A stretch of 64,000 nucleotides of DNA from the NCBI RefSeq assembly GCF_004614165.1, contig NZ_SPVG01000042.1, positions 1-64,000 of the forward strand, in the 5' to 3' direction. The DNA comes from Duganella callida (lineage in GTDB: Bacteria > Pseudomonadota > Gammaproteobacteria > Burkholderiales > Burkholderiaceae_D). The notes beneath the pieces are model-generated. The model did no database searches, was not told where the DNA came from, and saw only the letters and a program-made list of their open reading frames with translations. The first letter of the stretch is position 1; the number at the start of each line of letters is the position of its first letter. The position numbers and the translations under genes were made by a program. Shown piece by piece: positions 53,471 through 61,401 of this stretch.

Positions 53471-54121
53471 TCAGGACTGCTTGCGCAGCACGACGTGCGT
53501 TGCCGACGGCGTCTGCACATGCTCGGCGACGCTGAATCCCATCCTGGGCAGATCCAGACCGGCCAACAGCGACTCACCGCGCCCCAGCAACACCGGTGAA
53601 ATGGCCAGATGCATCTCGTCGACCAGACCGGCCTGCAGGTACTGGCGTATCGTCGCCACGCCGCCACCGAGGCGCACGTCCTTGCCGTTGGCGGCCTGGC
53701 GCGCCTGGGCGTAGGCCGACTCGATGCCATCAGTGACAAAATGGAAGGTCGTGCCGCCCTTCATCTCCAGCGGCGGACGCGGATGATGCGTCAGTACGAA
53801 CACCGGCACGTGATACGGCGGCTCATCACCCCACCAACCCTTCCAGCTGTCGTCCGGCCACGCCCCGCGAACCGGCCCGAACATGTTACGGCCCAGAATC
53901 CAGGCGCCGACGTTCTCGAAGCCCTGGGCGGCAAAATCTTCGTCCGGGCCCTCCGTGCCCTTGGAGGCATCGCCCATCATGCGCTGGAACGTGCGCGTGC
54001 CCATGAACCACTGATGCAGCCCGCGGGCGCCCTCGCCCATCGGATTCTCCAGGGTCTGGTTCGGCCCGGCGCCGTAACCATCGAGCGACAGGGTAAAGCT
54101 GCGTACTTTAAGTTTGGACAT
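53471..54121 (-). CDS. Dihydrofolate reductase-like (RibD C-domain) protein
   Basis: A 216-residue cytosolic protein of the RibD_C/DHFR-like family. The NADPH-binding core is recognisable (SLDGYGAGPNQTLENP, GAWILGRNMFG, VRLGGGVATIRQYL, LVDEMHLAISPVLLGRGE). These proteins are usually annotated deaminase-reductase with no known substrate. The start at 54121 is preferred over 54244, whose extra N-terminus crosses an AT-rich promoter-like region. Confidence 0.88.
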   Translation of the reverse strand: MSKLKVRSFTLSLDGYGAGPNQTLENPMGEGARGLHQWFMGTRTFQRMMGDASKGTEGPDEDFAAQGFENVGAWILGRNMFGPVRGAWPDDSWKGWWGDEPPYHVPVFVLTHHPRPPLEMKGGTTFHFVTDGIESAYAQARQAANGKDVRLGGGVATIRQYLQAGLVDEMHLAISPVLLGRGESLLAGLDLPRMGFSVAEHVQTPSATHVVLRKQS

Positions 54122-54434
54122 CGAATCTCCAATAACCGGTGAGGTCGAAAGCAAATCAGTGTACCTCGATAACCAGCGCATTCTTAAATAAGAATATTTA
54201 AAAAGATGTAGTGTGACGCACTCCAATATATCCATGATAAGCACATTCCGTCACAAAGGATCTGAAACAGAAATATTATGGTTCCCATGAACGTCCAGCC
54301 GGCTCCGCTTGCAGCCTGACTGATTCATGAATTGATATTTTTTTACTGTCGGGCGCAACTTTTCCAGTAGCTGCGGCGAAATGGCAGGTACGACGACCAC
54401 TCGGCCGTCGGCAACCTACCCTATGGAGTTTCGC
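54122..54434. promoter_or_regulatory. Divergent promoter region of redox-stress cluster
   Basis: About 310 bases with an AT-rich centre (54170-54280) between the DHFR-like and peroxiredoxin genes. Apart from the sigma-F-like site at 54355-54380, I see no further gene or conserved structure. Confidence 0.5.
54355..54380 (+). promoter_or_regulatory. Sigma-F-like ECF promoter upstream of peroxiredoxin
   Basis: GCAACT, sixteen bases, then CGAA. From memory, the Caulobacter SigF promoter pattern is GTAACC-N16-CGAA, so the spacing is exact and the -35 differs at two positions. It would start transcription near 54387 and put the operon under the ECF factor encoded at its own end. Confidence 0.45.
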
Positions 54435-54995
54435 ATGACACGGATCGGCGCATACCTGGCACAAGCAGCACTCTCAACCATTCTGGCGGTTTCCGCTTCC
54501 TCCGCCTTTGCCGCCCTGCCCGTCGGCGCCGCGGCGCCCGATTTCCGCCTGGATGCCGCGCTGGCCGGCAAGCCGATGAGCTTCTCGCTGACCAAGGCAT
54601 TGCAGCAAGGCCCGGTGGTGCTGTACTTCTTCCCCGCCGCCTTCACCCAGGGCTGCACGGTGGAAGCGCATGCGTTTGCCGAGGCGACCGACGATTTCCA
54701 CAAGCTGAAGGCGACAGTGATCGGCGTCACCGCCGGCAACGCCGACCGCGTCGCCGAGTTTTCCAAGCTGGAATGCCGCGACAAGTTCGCGGTCGCGGCC
54801 GACCCGGGCGCCAAAGTCGCCGCCGAGTATCAGACCCAATTCCGCACCAAGGACGGCAAGGCGCTGTCCGAACGCACCTCATTCGTCATCGCGCCCGACG
54901 GCAAGATTCTGCTCAGCTATACCGATCCCAATCCGGAACTGCACATCCAGAAAACCATGAGCGCGGTGAAGGCATGGCACGAGGCGAAGAAGTGA
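54435..54995 (+). CDS. Periplasmic peroxiredoxin (Bcp/AhpC-like)
   Basis: A 186-residue thioredoxin-fold peroxidase with a signal peptide (LAQAALSTILAVSASSAFA). The peroxidatic Cys is in FFPAAFTQGCTVEAHAF (P-x3-T-x2-C). A second Cys in KLECRDKF may resolve it. GGAG six bases before 54435 favours this ATG over 54423. It detoxifies peroxides in the periplasm, with electrons probably delivered by the DsbD-like protein encoded 25 bases downstream. Confidence 0.88.
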   Translation: MTRIGAYLAQAALSTILAVSASSAFAALPVGAAAPDFRLDAALAGKPMSFSLTKALQQGPVVLYFFPAAFTQGCTVEAHAFAEATDDFHKLKATVIGVTAGNADRVAEFSKLECRDKFAVAADPGAKVAAEYQTQFRTKDGKALSERTSFVIAPDGKILLSYTDPNPELHIQKTMSAVKAWHEAKK

Positions 54996-55020
54996 CCGTC
55001 AGCCAGACCAGGAGCCAGCG

Positions 55021-56268
55021 ATGCTGACGATGCTCGCGGCCGCCTTCATCGGCGGACTGATCCTCAACTGCATGCCTTGCGTGTTTCCGGTGATTTCGCT
55101 GAAAGCGTTCGGCCTGATCCGCCATCTGCATGACCGCCGGGCCGTGCGCATCGAAGGACTCGCCTTTCTTACCGGCGTGGTGGTCACCATGCTGTTGCTC
55201 GGCGCCGCACTGCTGGCGGCGCGCGCCAGCGGCGCCGCGGTCGGCTGGGGCTTTCAGCTGCAGTCGCCGGCATTGATTGCCGCACTGGCTCTCATCATGC
55301 TCGCCCTGGCACTCAACATGATGGGCGTGTTCGAGATCGGACTGGCGGCACAACGCCTCGGCGGCATCGCCGGCCCGCGCGACGGTCCGCTCGGCGCCGC
55401 GCTGACCGGCGCCCTGGCCATCATCGTGGCGACGCCCTGCACCGCGCCGTTCATGGCCGGCGCGGTCGGCGCGGCGCTGTTGCGTCCGCCAGTTGAGGGC
55501 ATGGCGATCTTCCTCGCGCTCGCGTTGGGGTTTGCCGCGCCATTCACGGCCATCGCGCTGGTGCCGGCGTGCGCGCGGCTGTTGCCGAAGCCGGGGCCGT
55601 GGATGGCCATCCTCAAACATGTGCTGGCCTTCCCGATGCTGGCCGCGGCGGCCTGGCTCGCCTGGGTACTGGATCAGCAGGCCGGCGCCACCGCCTTGGC
55701 AACGTTGCTGGCGTCAGCTGTCGTGCTGGGCTTCGCGGCCTGGCTCTACGGGCTGGCACAACAGCGCAGGCTCTCGGGACTGTACTACCGGCCGCAGCTG
55801 GCGCTTGCCGTCCTGCTCGTCGCTGGCCTGGCGGTGCCGCTGGCGGGTCTGCCCACTACCAGCGACAGCCACAGCAAAGCCAACACCGCCGTCGCTGGCG
55901 ACGCGCCCCTGGCCAGGCCAAGCGTGTGGACGCCGCAAGCCGTGAGCGCCGAGCGTGGACACGGCAAACCGATCTTCGTCAACTTCACGGCATCGTGGTG
56001 CATCACCTGTCAGGTCAATGACAAGGCGGCGCTGTCCACCAGCGCGGTGAAGGCGGCGATGGCACGGACCGGCACGATTTACATGGTTGCCGACTCCACC
56101 AAATATAATCCGGATATCGACCAGGCCATCAACGAATTCGGCCGGGGCGGACTTCCGGTGTATGTGGTCTATCCGGCTGACGGTGGCGAACCCGTGCTGC
56201 TGCCGCAGCTGCTGAGTCCCGATATCGTCGTGTCTGCTTTGGAGAAGGCTGCAAAAAAACGGTCATAA
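55021..56268 (+). CDS. DsbD/ScsB-like thiol:disulfide reductase
   Basis: A 415-residue inner-membrane protein. Eight or so hydrophobic segments form the CcdA/DsbD-beta-like core with Cys in NCMPCVFPV and ATPCTAPF, the pair that passes electrons from cytosolic thioredoxin. A C-terminal thioredoxin domain (about 300-410) has WCITC. The N-terminal periplasmic DsbD-alpha domain is absent, so electrons probably go to a separate partner, most simply the peroxiredoxin encoded just upstream. Confidence 0.9.
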   Translation: MLTMLAAAFIGGLILNCMPCVFPVISLKAFGLIRHLHDRRAVRIEGLAFLTGVVVTMLLLGAALLAARASGAAVGWGFQLQSPALIAALALIMLALALNMMGVFEIGLAAQRLGGIAGPRDGPLGAALTGALAIIVATPCTAPFMAGAVGAALLRPPVEGMAIFLALALGFAAPFTAIALVPACARLLPKPGPWMAILKHVLAFPMLAAAAWLAWVLDQQAGATALATLLASAVVLGFAAWLYGLAQQRRLSGLYYRPQLALAVLLVAGLAVPLAGLPTTSDSHSKANTAVAGDAPLARPSVWTPQAVSAERGHGKPIFVNFTASWCITCQVNDKAALSTSAVKAAMARTGTIYMVADSTKYNPDIDQAINEFGRGGLPVYVVYPADGGEPVLLPQLLSPDIVVSALEKAAKKRS

Positions 56269-56290
56269 GCACAACCAACCGGAAACCAAC

Positions 56291-56875
56291 TTGACCGACA
56301 CATCGCCCACCGAGAACGATGCATCCAGCGCCGCCTGGCCGCAGCTGATGGTGCGCGCGCAGGATGGCGACCAGCTGGCCTATGCACGTTTGCTGAAGGC
56401 GGTCGTGCCGGTCATCCGCGCGCTGGTGCGGCGACAGATCCATCAGGACGACGCGCTGGTGGAGGACGTGGTGCAGGAAGTGCTGCTGGCCGTGCACCGC
56501 GTGCGGCAGACCTACGATCCGGGCCGGCCGTTTCTGCCTTGGCTGGCCGCGATCGCCTCCGCCCGCGCCATCGACGCGCTGCGGGCGCGCGGCCGCCGCC
56601 AATGCTGGGAAGTGATCGATGAAGACGCCGTGCTCGCGCATCCGGACGAATCCGCGTCCGGCGGGCTGGAACAGCTGGCGGTCGCACAGCAGGTGGACAG
56701 CATGCTGAGCCGCCTGCCCGCGCGCCAACGCCGGATGGTGGAACTCGTACATTTGGGCGAGATGAGCCTTGTAGAGGCGGCGTCGACCAGCAGCATGAGC
56801 TTATCGGCCGTGAAGTCCGTGCTGCATCGTGCTTTGACCACGCTACGCCGTAATGGAAATGCCGACCATGAATAA
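56291..56875 (+). CDS. ECF RNA polymerase sigma factor (SigF-like)
   Basis: A 194-residue sigma factor with region 2 at about 25-95 (DALVEDVVQEVLLAVHRVRQTYDPGRPFLPWLAAIA) and region 4 at about 130-190 (LPARQRRMVELVHLGEMSLVEAAS...SVLHRALTTLRR). The frame begins at TTG 56291 with GGAAA upstream; the next ATG (56347) would cut into helix 1. It overlaps the DUF1109 gene by eight bases, the sigma/anti-sigma arrangement seen for SigF-NrsF. It probably controls the peroxiredoxin-DsbD operon. Confidence 0.88.
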   Translation: MTDTSPTENDASSAAWPQLMVRAQDGDQLAYARLLKAVVPVIRALVRRQIHQDDALVEDVVQEVLLAVHRVRQTYDPGRPFLPWLAAIASARAIDALRARGRRQCWEVIDEDAVLAHPDESASGGLEQLAVAQQVDSMLSRLPARQRRMVELVHLGEMSLVEAASTSSMSLSAVKSVLHRALTTLRRNGNADHE

Positions 56876-57497
56876 CCATGATGCCTTGATTGAACAACTC
56901 AGCCGCACCGCGCAACCGGTACAACGCACGCGCCCCGCCTGGCTGCGCGCGGCCGGCTGGATGCTGCTTGCGCTCCCCTGCGGTTTTTTGGCATCGTTGC
57001 TGCTGCCACGCGGCAACGCCGACTGGTCCCATCCGGGCGCGCTGTGGGCGGGCCTGTGGATACTCGTTTCGTTCTGCCTTGGCGCGCTGGCCATCGGGAC
57101 CGCGTTCACCGTCAGCATCGCCGGCAGCCGCGGCGCGCACTGGCGCTGGCTGACTGCGTTGTGCGTGGCCTGGCTGCTGATCGGCGTGATCGACGTGCTT
57201 GATTCGACAGATCCGGTCGGCCAGCTTGGCGATGGGCAGTACTGCTACACCTTCATGCTGGTTGCCGGCTTGCCGATGATCGCGATCGCGTTGGCCGCGC
57301 TGCGGCGCACCCGCTCAATTCGCCCTGCCGGCAGCCTGGCCACCGCGGGGCTCGGCATCGCCGCGATGGCGCAAATCCTGCTGGGATTCTGCCACCCGGT
57401 GGCGGGCGAGTTGATCGACCTGATGATGCATCTCGCCGCCGCGCTGACACTGGTTGCCATCACGGTGCTCGCGGGACGACGTTGGATTGCTTTGTAA
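56868..57497 (+). CDS. DUF1109/NrsF-like membrane anti-sigma factor
   Basis: A 209-residue protein with about six membrane helices and a short cytosolic N-terminus (HDALIEQLSRTAQPVQRTRP). DUF1109 proteins such as NrsF hold SigF-type factors inactive until metal or oxidative stress. Cys residues in the membrane part (ALPCGF, SFCLGA, YCYTF, FCHPV) could sense thiol-reactive agents. It overlaps the sigma gene, which fixes the start. Confidence 0.87.
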   Translation: MNNHDALIEQLSRTAQPVQRTRPAWLRAAGWMLLALPCGFLASLLLPRGNADWSHPGALWAGLWILVSFCLGALAIGTAFTVSIAGSRGAHWRWLTALCVAWLLIGVIDVLDSTDPVGQLGDGQYCYTFMLVAGLPMIAIALAALRRTRSIRPAGSLATAGLGIAAMAQILLGFCHPVAGELIDLMMHLAAALTLVAITVLAGRRWIAL

Positions 57498-57520
57498 GCA
57501 AACAGCTGTCCCTGGAACAG

Positions 57521-58209
57521 CCGCTACCTGTCGGTTCGGCCGCGATTCCGGTATCATTCGGCATGCATAAGATTTCTTTCCAACCGTTTATCATCGGCGT
57601 CGCTGGCGGCAGCGGCAGTGGCAAGTCCACGGTGTCCCAGCAGGTTCTGGCTTCGTTCGGCGCCGACATGGTGTCGGTCGTGATGCAGGATGATTATTAT
57701 TGCGACCAGACCCATCTGACCCCGGAAGTCCGACGCCAGCAGAACTACGACCATCCGCAGGCGTTCGACTGGCCCCTGCTGGTGCAGCACGTCCAGGCAT
57801 TGCGCAATGGCGAAGCGATCGAGATGCCGGAGTACGATTTCACCATCGACAACCGCTCCAACCGCACCATCCCCGTCAAGCCGGCCCCGGTGATCGTGAT
57901 CGAGGGCCTGTTCGCCCTGTATGACCCGGATCTGAACGACATGATGTCGCTGAAAATTTTCGTCGACACCGCCTCCGACATCCGTTTTATCCGGCGCATG
58001 CAGCGCGATATCACCGAACGTGCGCGCTCGGTGGAAAGTGTTGTCAATCAGTACCTGGAAACTGTGCGTCCGATGCACAAGCAATTCATCGAGCCGACCA
58101 AGCGCAACGCCGACATCATCATCCCGCACGGCGCCAACGGCCCGGCGGTGGACATGATCACCACCAAGGTATCGAGTGTGATTGGCCAGCTGAAGCGGCC
58201 CTGAGCCGG
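57521..58209 (+). repeat. Tandem 689-bp duplication, unit 1
   Basis: The unit starts about 42 bases before the first uridine kinase ATG (CCGCTACCTGTCGGTTCGGC) and runs through its stop. The same order recurs 689 bases later. Confidence 0.85.
57563..58204 (+). CDS. udk: Uridine kinase, copy 1
   Basis: A 213-residue P-loop kinase that phosphorylates uridine and cytidine in pyrimidine salvage. Walker A is GVAGGSGSGKST; other landmarks are QDDYYCDQTHL, NYDHPQAFDW, EMPEYDF and VIEGLFALYDPDL. A nearly identical second gene follows 47 bases later. Both have only a weak ribosome-binding site in CATTCGGC. Confidence 0.92.
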   Translation: MHKISFQPFIIGVAGGSGSGKSTVSQQVLASFGADMVSVVMQDDYYCDQTHLTPEVRRQQNYDHPQAFDWPLLVQHVQALRNGEAIEMPEYDFTIDNRSNRTIPVKPAPVIVIEGLFALYDPDLNDMMSLKIFVDTASDIRFIRRMQRDITERARSVESVVNQYLETVRPMHKQFIEPTKRNADIIIPHGANGPAVDMITTKVSSVIGQLKRP

Positions 58210-58898
58210 CCGCTCCCTGTCGGTTCGGCCGCAGTTCCGGTATCATTCGGCATGAACAAGATTTCCTCCCAACCGTTTATTATTGGCGTCGCCGGCGGCA
58301 GCGGCAGTGGCAAGTCCACGGTGTCCCAAAAAGTGCTGGCCGCCTTTGGCACCGACATGGTCTCGGTCGTGATGCAAGATGATTACTATTGCGACCAAAC
58401 CCATCTGAGCCCCGAAGTGCGCAGCCAGACCAATTACGACCATCCGCAAGCGTTCGAATGGTCACTGCTGGTGCAGCACGTCCAGGCGCTGCGCAATGGC
58501 GAAGCGATCGAGATGCCGGAGTACGACTTCACGCTTCACAACCGCTCCAACCGGACCATCCCGGTCAAGCCGGCGCCGGTGATCGTGATCGAAGGCCTGT
58601 TTGCCCTGTATGACCCCGACCTGAACGACATGATGTCGCTGAAGATCTTTGTCGACACGGCCTCCGATATCCGCTTTATCCGCCGCATGCAGCGCGACAT
58701 CACCGAACGCGGCCGCTCGGTCGAAAGCGTGGTCACGCAATACCTGGAAACGGTACGGCCGATGCACAAGCAATTCATCGAACCGACCAAGCGCAACGCC
58801 GACATCATCATTCCGCACGGCGCCAACGGGCCTGCGGTGGATATGATCACCACCAAGGTATCGAGTGTGATTGGCCAGCTGAAGCGGTCTTGACGCCC
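58210..58898 (+). repeat. Tandem 689-bp duplication, unit 2
   Basis: The second unit begins CCGCTCCCTGTCGGTTCGGC and covers the second uridine kinase. The leader copy is almost unchanged, while the coding part differs mostly at third positions. Confidence 0.85.
58252..58893 (+). CDS. udk: Uridine kinase, copy 2
   Basis: A 213-residue uridine kinase with the same motifs as copy 1 (GVAGGSGSGKST, QDDYYCDQTHL, EMPEYDF). About ten to fifteen residues differ, for instance SQKVLAAFGTD for SQQVLASFGAD and FTLHNRSN for FTIDNRSN. The catalytic region is unchanged, so both copies should be active. Confidence 0.92.
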   Translation: MNKISSQPFIIGVAGGSGSGKSTVSQKVLAAFGTDMVSVVMQDDYYCDQTHLSPEVRSQTNYDHPQAFEWSLLVQHVQALRNGEAIEMPEYDFTLHNRSNRTIPVKPAPVIVIEGLFALYDPDLNDMMSLKIFVDTASDIRFIRRMQRDITERGRSVESVVTQYLETVRPMHKQFIEPTKRNADIIIPHGANGPAVDMITTKVSSVIGQLKRS

Positions 58899-58923
58899 GA
58901 AGCGTGAAGTGTTTCCTGGGCAG

Positions 58924-60324
58924 TCAAACCACGCCAGCGCCGAACGATTCGGGCCGACGCGCAAGCAGGTGGGACAGCCGTTGAAGACCCGCCTGTAAGC
59001 GTCCACGGTCCTTGATGCTGCCCAAAGAGATCCGAATGGCATTCACGGATACGCTGCCAGTTGCGAACGCCTCCGCCGGCGTGACAGCGATACCCTCGCT
59101 GTCGGCGGCACGGGCAAGCTGCGATGAGCGCCAGTACGCCGGCAATTCAAGCCATACATGCAGGCCGTCTCCTGCGCCGCTGTAGCGTCCCGCCAGAATA
59201 TCGCGGGCCATGCGGTGGCGCAGGCGCGCTTCGTTGCGTATGCCTTCCATCAATCTGTTAGCAGAACCATCGAGTATCCACTGGGTGGCCAGTGCGGCCG
59301 TCAGAGGCGCGACCATCAGCGCAAATGATCTGAGGGCGACCAGGAAACGTTCGCGTTCCTGCGGGTCGCGCAGCAGCACGAAGGCGACACGCAGACCGGG
59401 CGTCAGGCATTTCGACAGGGTCGAGATGTAGTACACCTGTTCCGGGGCGAAGGTGGCAATCGGCGGTGGCGGAGCTTCCGCAAGCAACCAGTATGGATCG
59501 TCCTCGATGATGGGTACAGCGCAGCGCTTTGCGATGCTGGCGAGCTCCTTGCGCCGGCGTTCCGGCATGGTGATGGCGGTCGGGTTCTGTAATGTCGGAT
59601 TGAGATAGACCAGGCCGGGCTTGTGCTGGCGACACGCTTCCTCCAGCATATCGGGCACCATGCCGTGCTGGTCCGCTTCCACCGCAACGATACGCCGGCC
59701 GAATTGGCTGGCGGCGGCACACAAGCCCGGATAAGTCGCAGGCTCCGCCAGGATGACATCGCCAGGCTCCGTCAACGCGAGGATCAATGCGGCGATCGCC
59801 GCTTGCGCCCCGGGACAGACAACCAATTGTCGCGGGTCCGGATGGCCAAACATCGGCTCAAGCCATTTGGCGCCAGCCTTGAGGTCGGAGTCGCTGCCGC
59901 CGGCCAAGTGGTAAGTCATCAGCAATTCGGTATCTGCACCCATCAGTACTTGAGACAAGCCTTGTTTCAACAGGTCGTCGAAGTCCACGCCCTGCGGCGG
60001 TGGCGGGGTATTCATGCTCAGGTCGAGGACCGAGGTCAGTTCGACTTTCGGCGCCGCGACATACGTGCCGCGTGCGCCGCGACCTTCCAACAAGTTGCGG
60101 CGTCTGGCTTCATCGTAGGCGCGCGTGACCGTCGTCAGGTCGACGTCCAGCTGGGCTGCCAGTTGCCGTTGCGGAGGCAGACGGTCGCCCGGTTTCAGCG
60201 ATCCGTCTGCCACCGCCGCTTGCAAGGCGTCCGCAATCTGCAAGAAGCGCGGGCCGCCATACAAGGCCAGGCGCGGCAACCAGATTGGGATATTCTCGTC
60301 TTGCATCGTCTGCAACTGGGACAT
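58924..60324 (-). CDS. MocR-type GntR/aminotransferase regulator
   Basis: A 466-residue regulator. An N-terminal GntR winged helix (about 20-85, LKPGDRLPPQRQLAAQLDVDLTTVTRAYDEARRR) is joined to a fold-type I aminotransferase domain (about 105-460) with the PLP lysine in YISTLSKCLTPGL. Related proteins control pyridoxal, taurine or GABA genes. The ATG at 60324 has GAG upstream; a longer frame runs across the divergent gene. The small membrane protein at 60409 is divergent and may be a target. Confidence 0.9.
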   Translation of the reverse strand: MSQLQTMQDENIPIWLPRLALYGGPRFLQIADALQAAVADGSLKPGDRLPPQRQLAAQLDVDLTTVTRAYDEARRRNLLEGRGARGTYVAAPKVELTSVLDLSMNTPPPPQGVDFDDLLKQGLSQVLMGADTELLMTYHLAGGSDSDLKAGAKWLEPMFGHPDPRQLVVCPGAQAAIAALILALTEPGDVILAEPATYPGLCAAASQFGRRIVAVEADQHGMVPDMLEEACRQHKPGLVYLNPTLQNPTAITMPERRRKELASIAKRCAVPIIEDDPYWLLAEAPPPPIATFAPEQVYYISTLSKCLTPGLRVAFVLLRDPQERERFLVALRSFALMVAPLTAALATQWILDGSANRLMEGIRNEARLRHRMARDILAGRYSGAGDGLHVWLELPAYWRSSQLARAADSEGIAVTPAEAFATGSVSVNAIRISLGSIKDRGRLQAGLQRLSHLLARRPESFGAGVV

Positions 60325-60408
60325 TTTGTCTCGATGTATGGAAATTGCTTTTAAGTAGTATGCCTTAGAACGTGCAGAAGCAGCAGTTTGAGGTGGCGCT
60401 TTCGCACG

Positions 60409-60684
60409 ATGGATAACGCAAGTACTAGCCTGGATATACTCAAAATGATCGACTGGATCCCTGTAGTTTTCGTTACGTTCAAGTTTCTCGTGCTCGGCAC
60501 GGGCATGTTCTATGCCGTTAAGTGGCATTACGATCAAGGGAAGAAGGGGAAATTGGTGGAGAGGAGCGCAGTGCTGCGCGCCAGCGGCAAGGTGGCCGCG
60601 CTCTTCGGGCTGTCGCTCTTGGGCTTGGGGCTGCTCACCTTCCTCCTTATCAAGGTGCTCGGCATGGAATTGATTTTGCCGTGA
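60409..60684 (+). CDS. Small membrane protein of unknown function
   Basis: A 91-residue protein with two membrane helices (WIPVVFVTFKFLVLGTGMFYAV and LFGLSLLGLGLLTFLLIKVLG) separated by a basic loop. No family is recognised. It starts 84 bases from the divergent MocR gene. An upstream in-frame TTG (60388) adds seven residues. Confidence 0.6.
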   Translation: MDNASTSLDILKMIDWIPVVFVTFKFLVLGTGMFYAVKWHYDQGKKGKLVERSAVLRASGKVAALFGLSLLGLGLLTFLLIKVLGMELILP

Positions 60685-60797
60685 GCATTGTCTTGCCGGC
60701 ATGTTTCGATGAGCTTAATGCGCAGACTCGGCGGCTAAATTTCTTAATGGAATAATGCTTTAGGAATTTTTTCGCTGCGCGCTGCGCCTACCGGCGC

Positions 60798-60895
60798 GCC
60801 ACCGCTATGCGGTGGCAAAGTGGCGATTCGGAGCGGGTCGCCCCGGTAGGGGCGAGCCCTTCGAATCCCCCACGCAAGGCCCGCAGGGGCCTTGC
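60798..60895 (+). repeat. Array of three perfect hairpins
   Basis: Stems are GCCACCGC/GCGGTGGC (60798-60816), TCGCCCC/GGGGCGA (60838-60855) and GCAAGGCCC/GGGCCTTGC (60874-60895). Between the second and third is CCCTTCGAATCCCCC, a tRNA T-arm-like string, and directly after the third is TCTCTCCGCCA, the exact 3' end of tRNA-Ser. The array may be a structured RNA or a REP-like repeat; no protein gene overlaps it convincingly. Confidence 0.55.
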
Positions 60896-60896
60896 T

Positions 60897-60907
60897 TCTC
60901 TCCGCCA
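60897..60907 (+). pseudogene. tRNA-Ser 3' end fragment, plus strand
   Basis: TCTCTCCGCCA equals the last eleven bases (acceptor arm, discriminator and CCA) of tRNA-Ser(GGA) at 62468-62558, but in the opposite orientation. Confidence 0.45.
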
Positions 60908-60910
60908 AAA

Positions 60911-60943
60911 TGCAAAAAGCCGCCCATTGGGCGGCTTTTTGCA
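60911..60943. terminator. Strong bidirectional terminator
   Basis: Perfect fifteen-base arms (TGCAAAAAGCCGCCC / GGGCGGCTTTTTGCA) with an ATT loop. The five T on each side would end transcription in both directions. Confidence 0.85.
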
Positions 60944-60950
60944 TTCGAGA

Positions 60951-60984
60951 GGGGATTCGAACCCCCGATAGGCTATGAACCTAT
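60951..60984 (-). pseudogene. tRNA-Ser fragment forming one end of an island (att-like)
   Basis: 34 bases, GGGGATTCGAACCCCCGATA then GGCTATGAACCTAT, are identical to 62480-62513, the T-arm and variable arm of the intact tRNA-Ser gene in the same orientation. The rest of the tRNA is absent. Such a 3'-part repeat is what integration at a tRNA leaves behind. Confidence 0.7.
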
Positions 60985-60999
60985 CGAGTTCAACGCTAA

Positions 61000-61400
61000 A
61001 AATCTTATCAAAAACAGTCAGTTATAGCTCAGCATTTGTACTATGTTTTTTGCTTATCTATTGAGATAAGTCCTTGATTTACAACGGGCCACATTGGTCA
61101 ATAGTACAGCTATCCACATAGCAGACGCATCCTTCCTTAGCATAACTGCCCAACATAATACCAGAGAGCTGCGCCCGTATCGTCCAGCCCAACCCGAGTG
61201 CCAGCTTGGCCATCAGCGCCGATTTGCCCCCTTGGTGGCAATTTGCCACCATCTGTGCTACAATATGAATTGCCTATGGTAGGCAAGCGTCATGAGACGT
61301 TCAACCCTGAGGAGGAAGCAATGGTCAACACACTATTTACGAAAGAAAACCTTTAAGCAAAGGAGAAAAATGCTACCTGTTTAACAAATTTGGAGTTTGA
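61000..61400 (+). promoter_or_regulatory. Non-coding leader of the toxin-antitoxin module
   Basis: About 400 AT-rich bases without a credible gene; a frame at 61094-61282 lacks any domain. It holds the palindrome-promoter at 61234-61264, small inverted repeats (GCCTATGGTAGGC near 61272, CGTCATGAGACG near 61288) and two mini reading frames with strong ribosome-binding sites, MVNTLFTKENL (61321-61356) and MLPV (61370-61384). Confidence 0.5.
61234..61264 (+). promoter_or_regulatory. Palindromic operator overlapping the TA promoter
   Basis: GGTGGCA-ATT-TGCCACC (61234-61250) is a perfect inverted repeat. TGGCAA (61236-61241) as -35 and TACAAT (61259-61264) as -10 are 17 bases apart, so a protein bound to the palindrome would block the promoter. 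Toxin-antitoxin complexes normally autoregulate like this. Confidence 0.55.
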
Positions 61401-61401
61401 A

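Noticed and set aside
60951..60984. Second functional tRNA-Ser gene
   Set aside because: Only the T-arm and variable arm are present; anticodon and acceptor arms are missing, so it is a fragment.
61094..61282. 62-codon frame inside the tRNA-bounded island
   Set aside because: It overlaps the palindromic operator and promoter of the toxin-antitoxin module and has no domain or ribosome-binding site.
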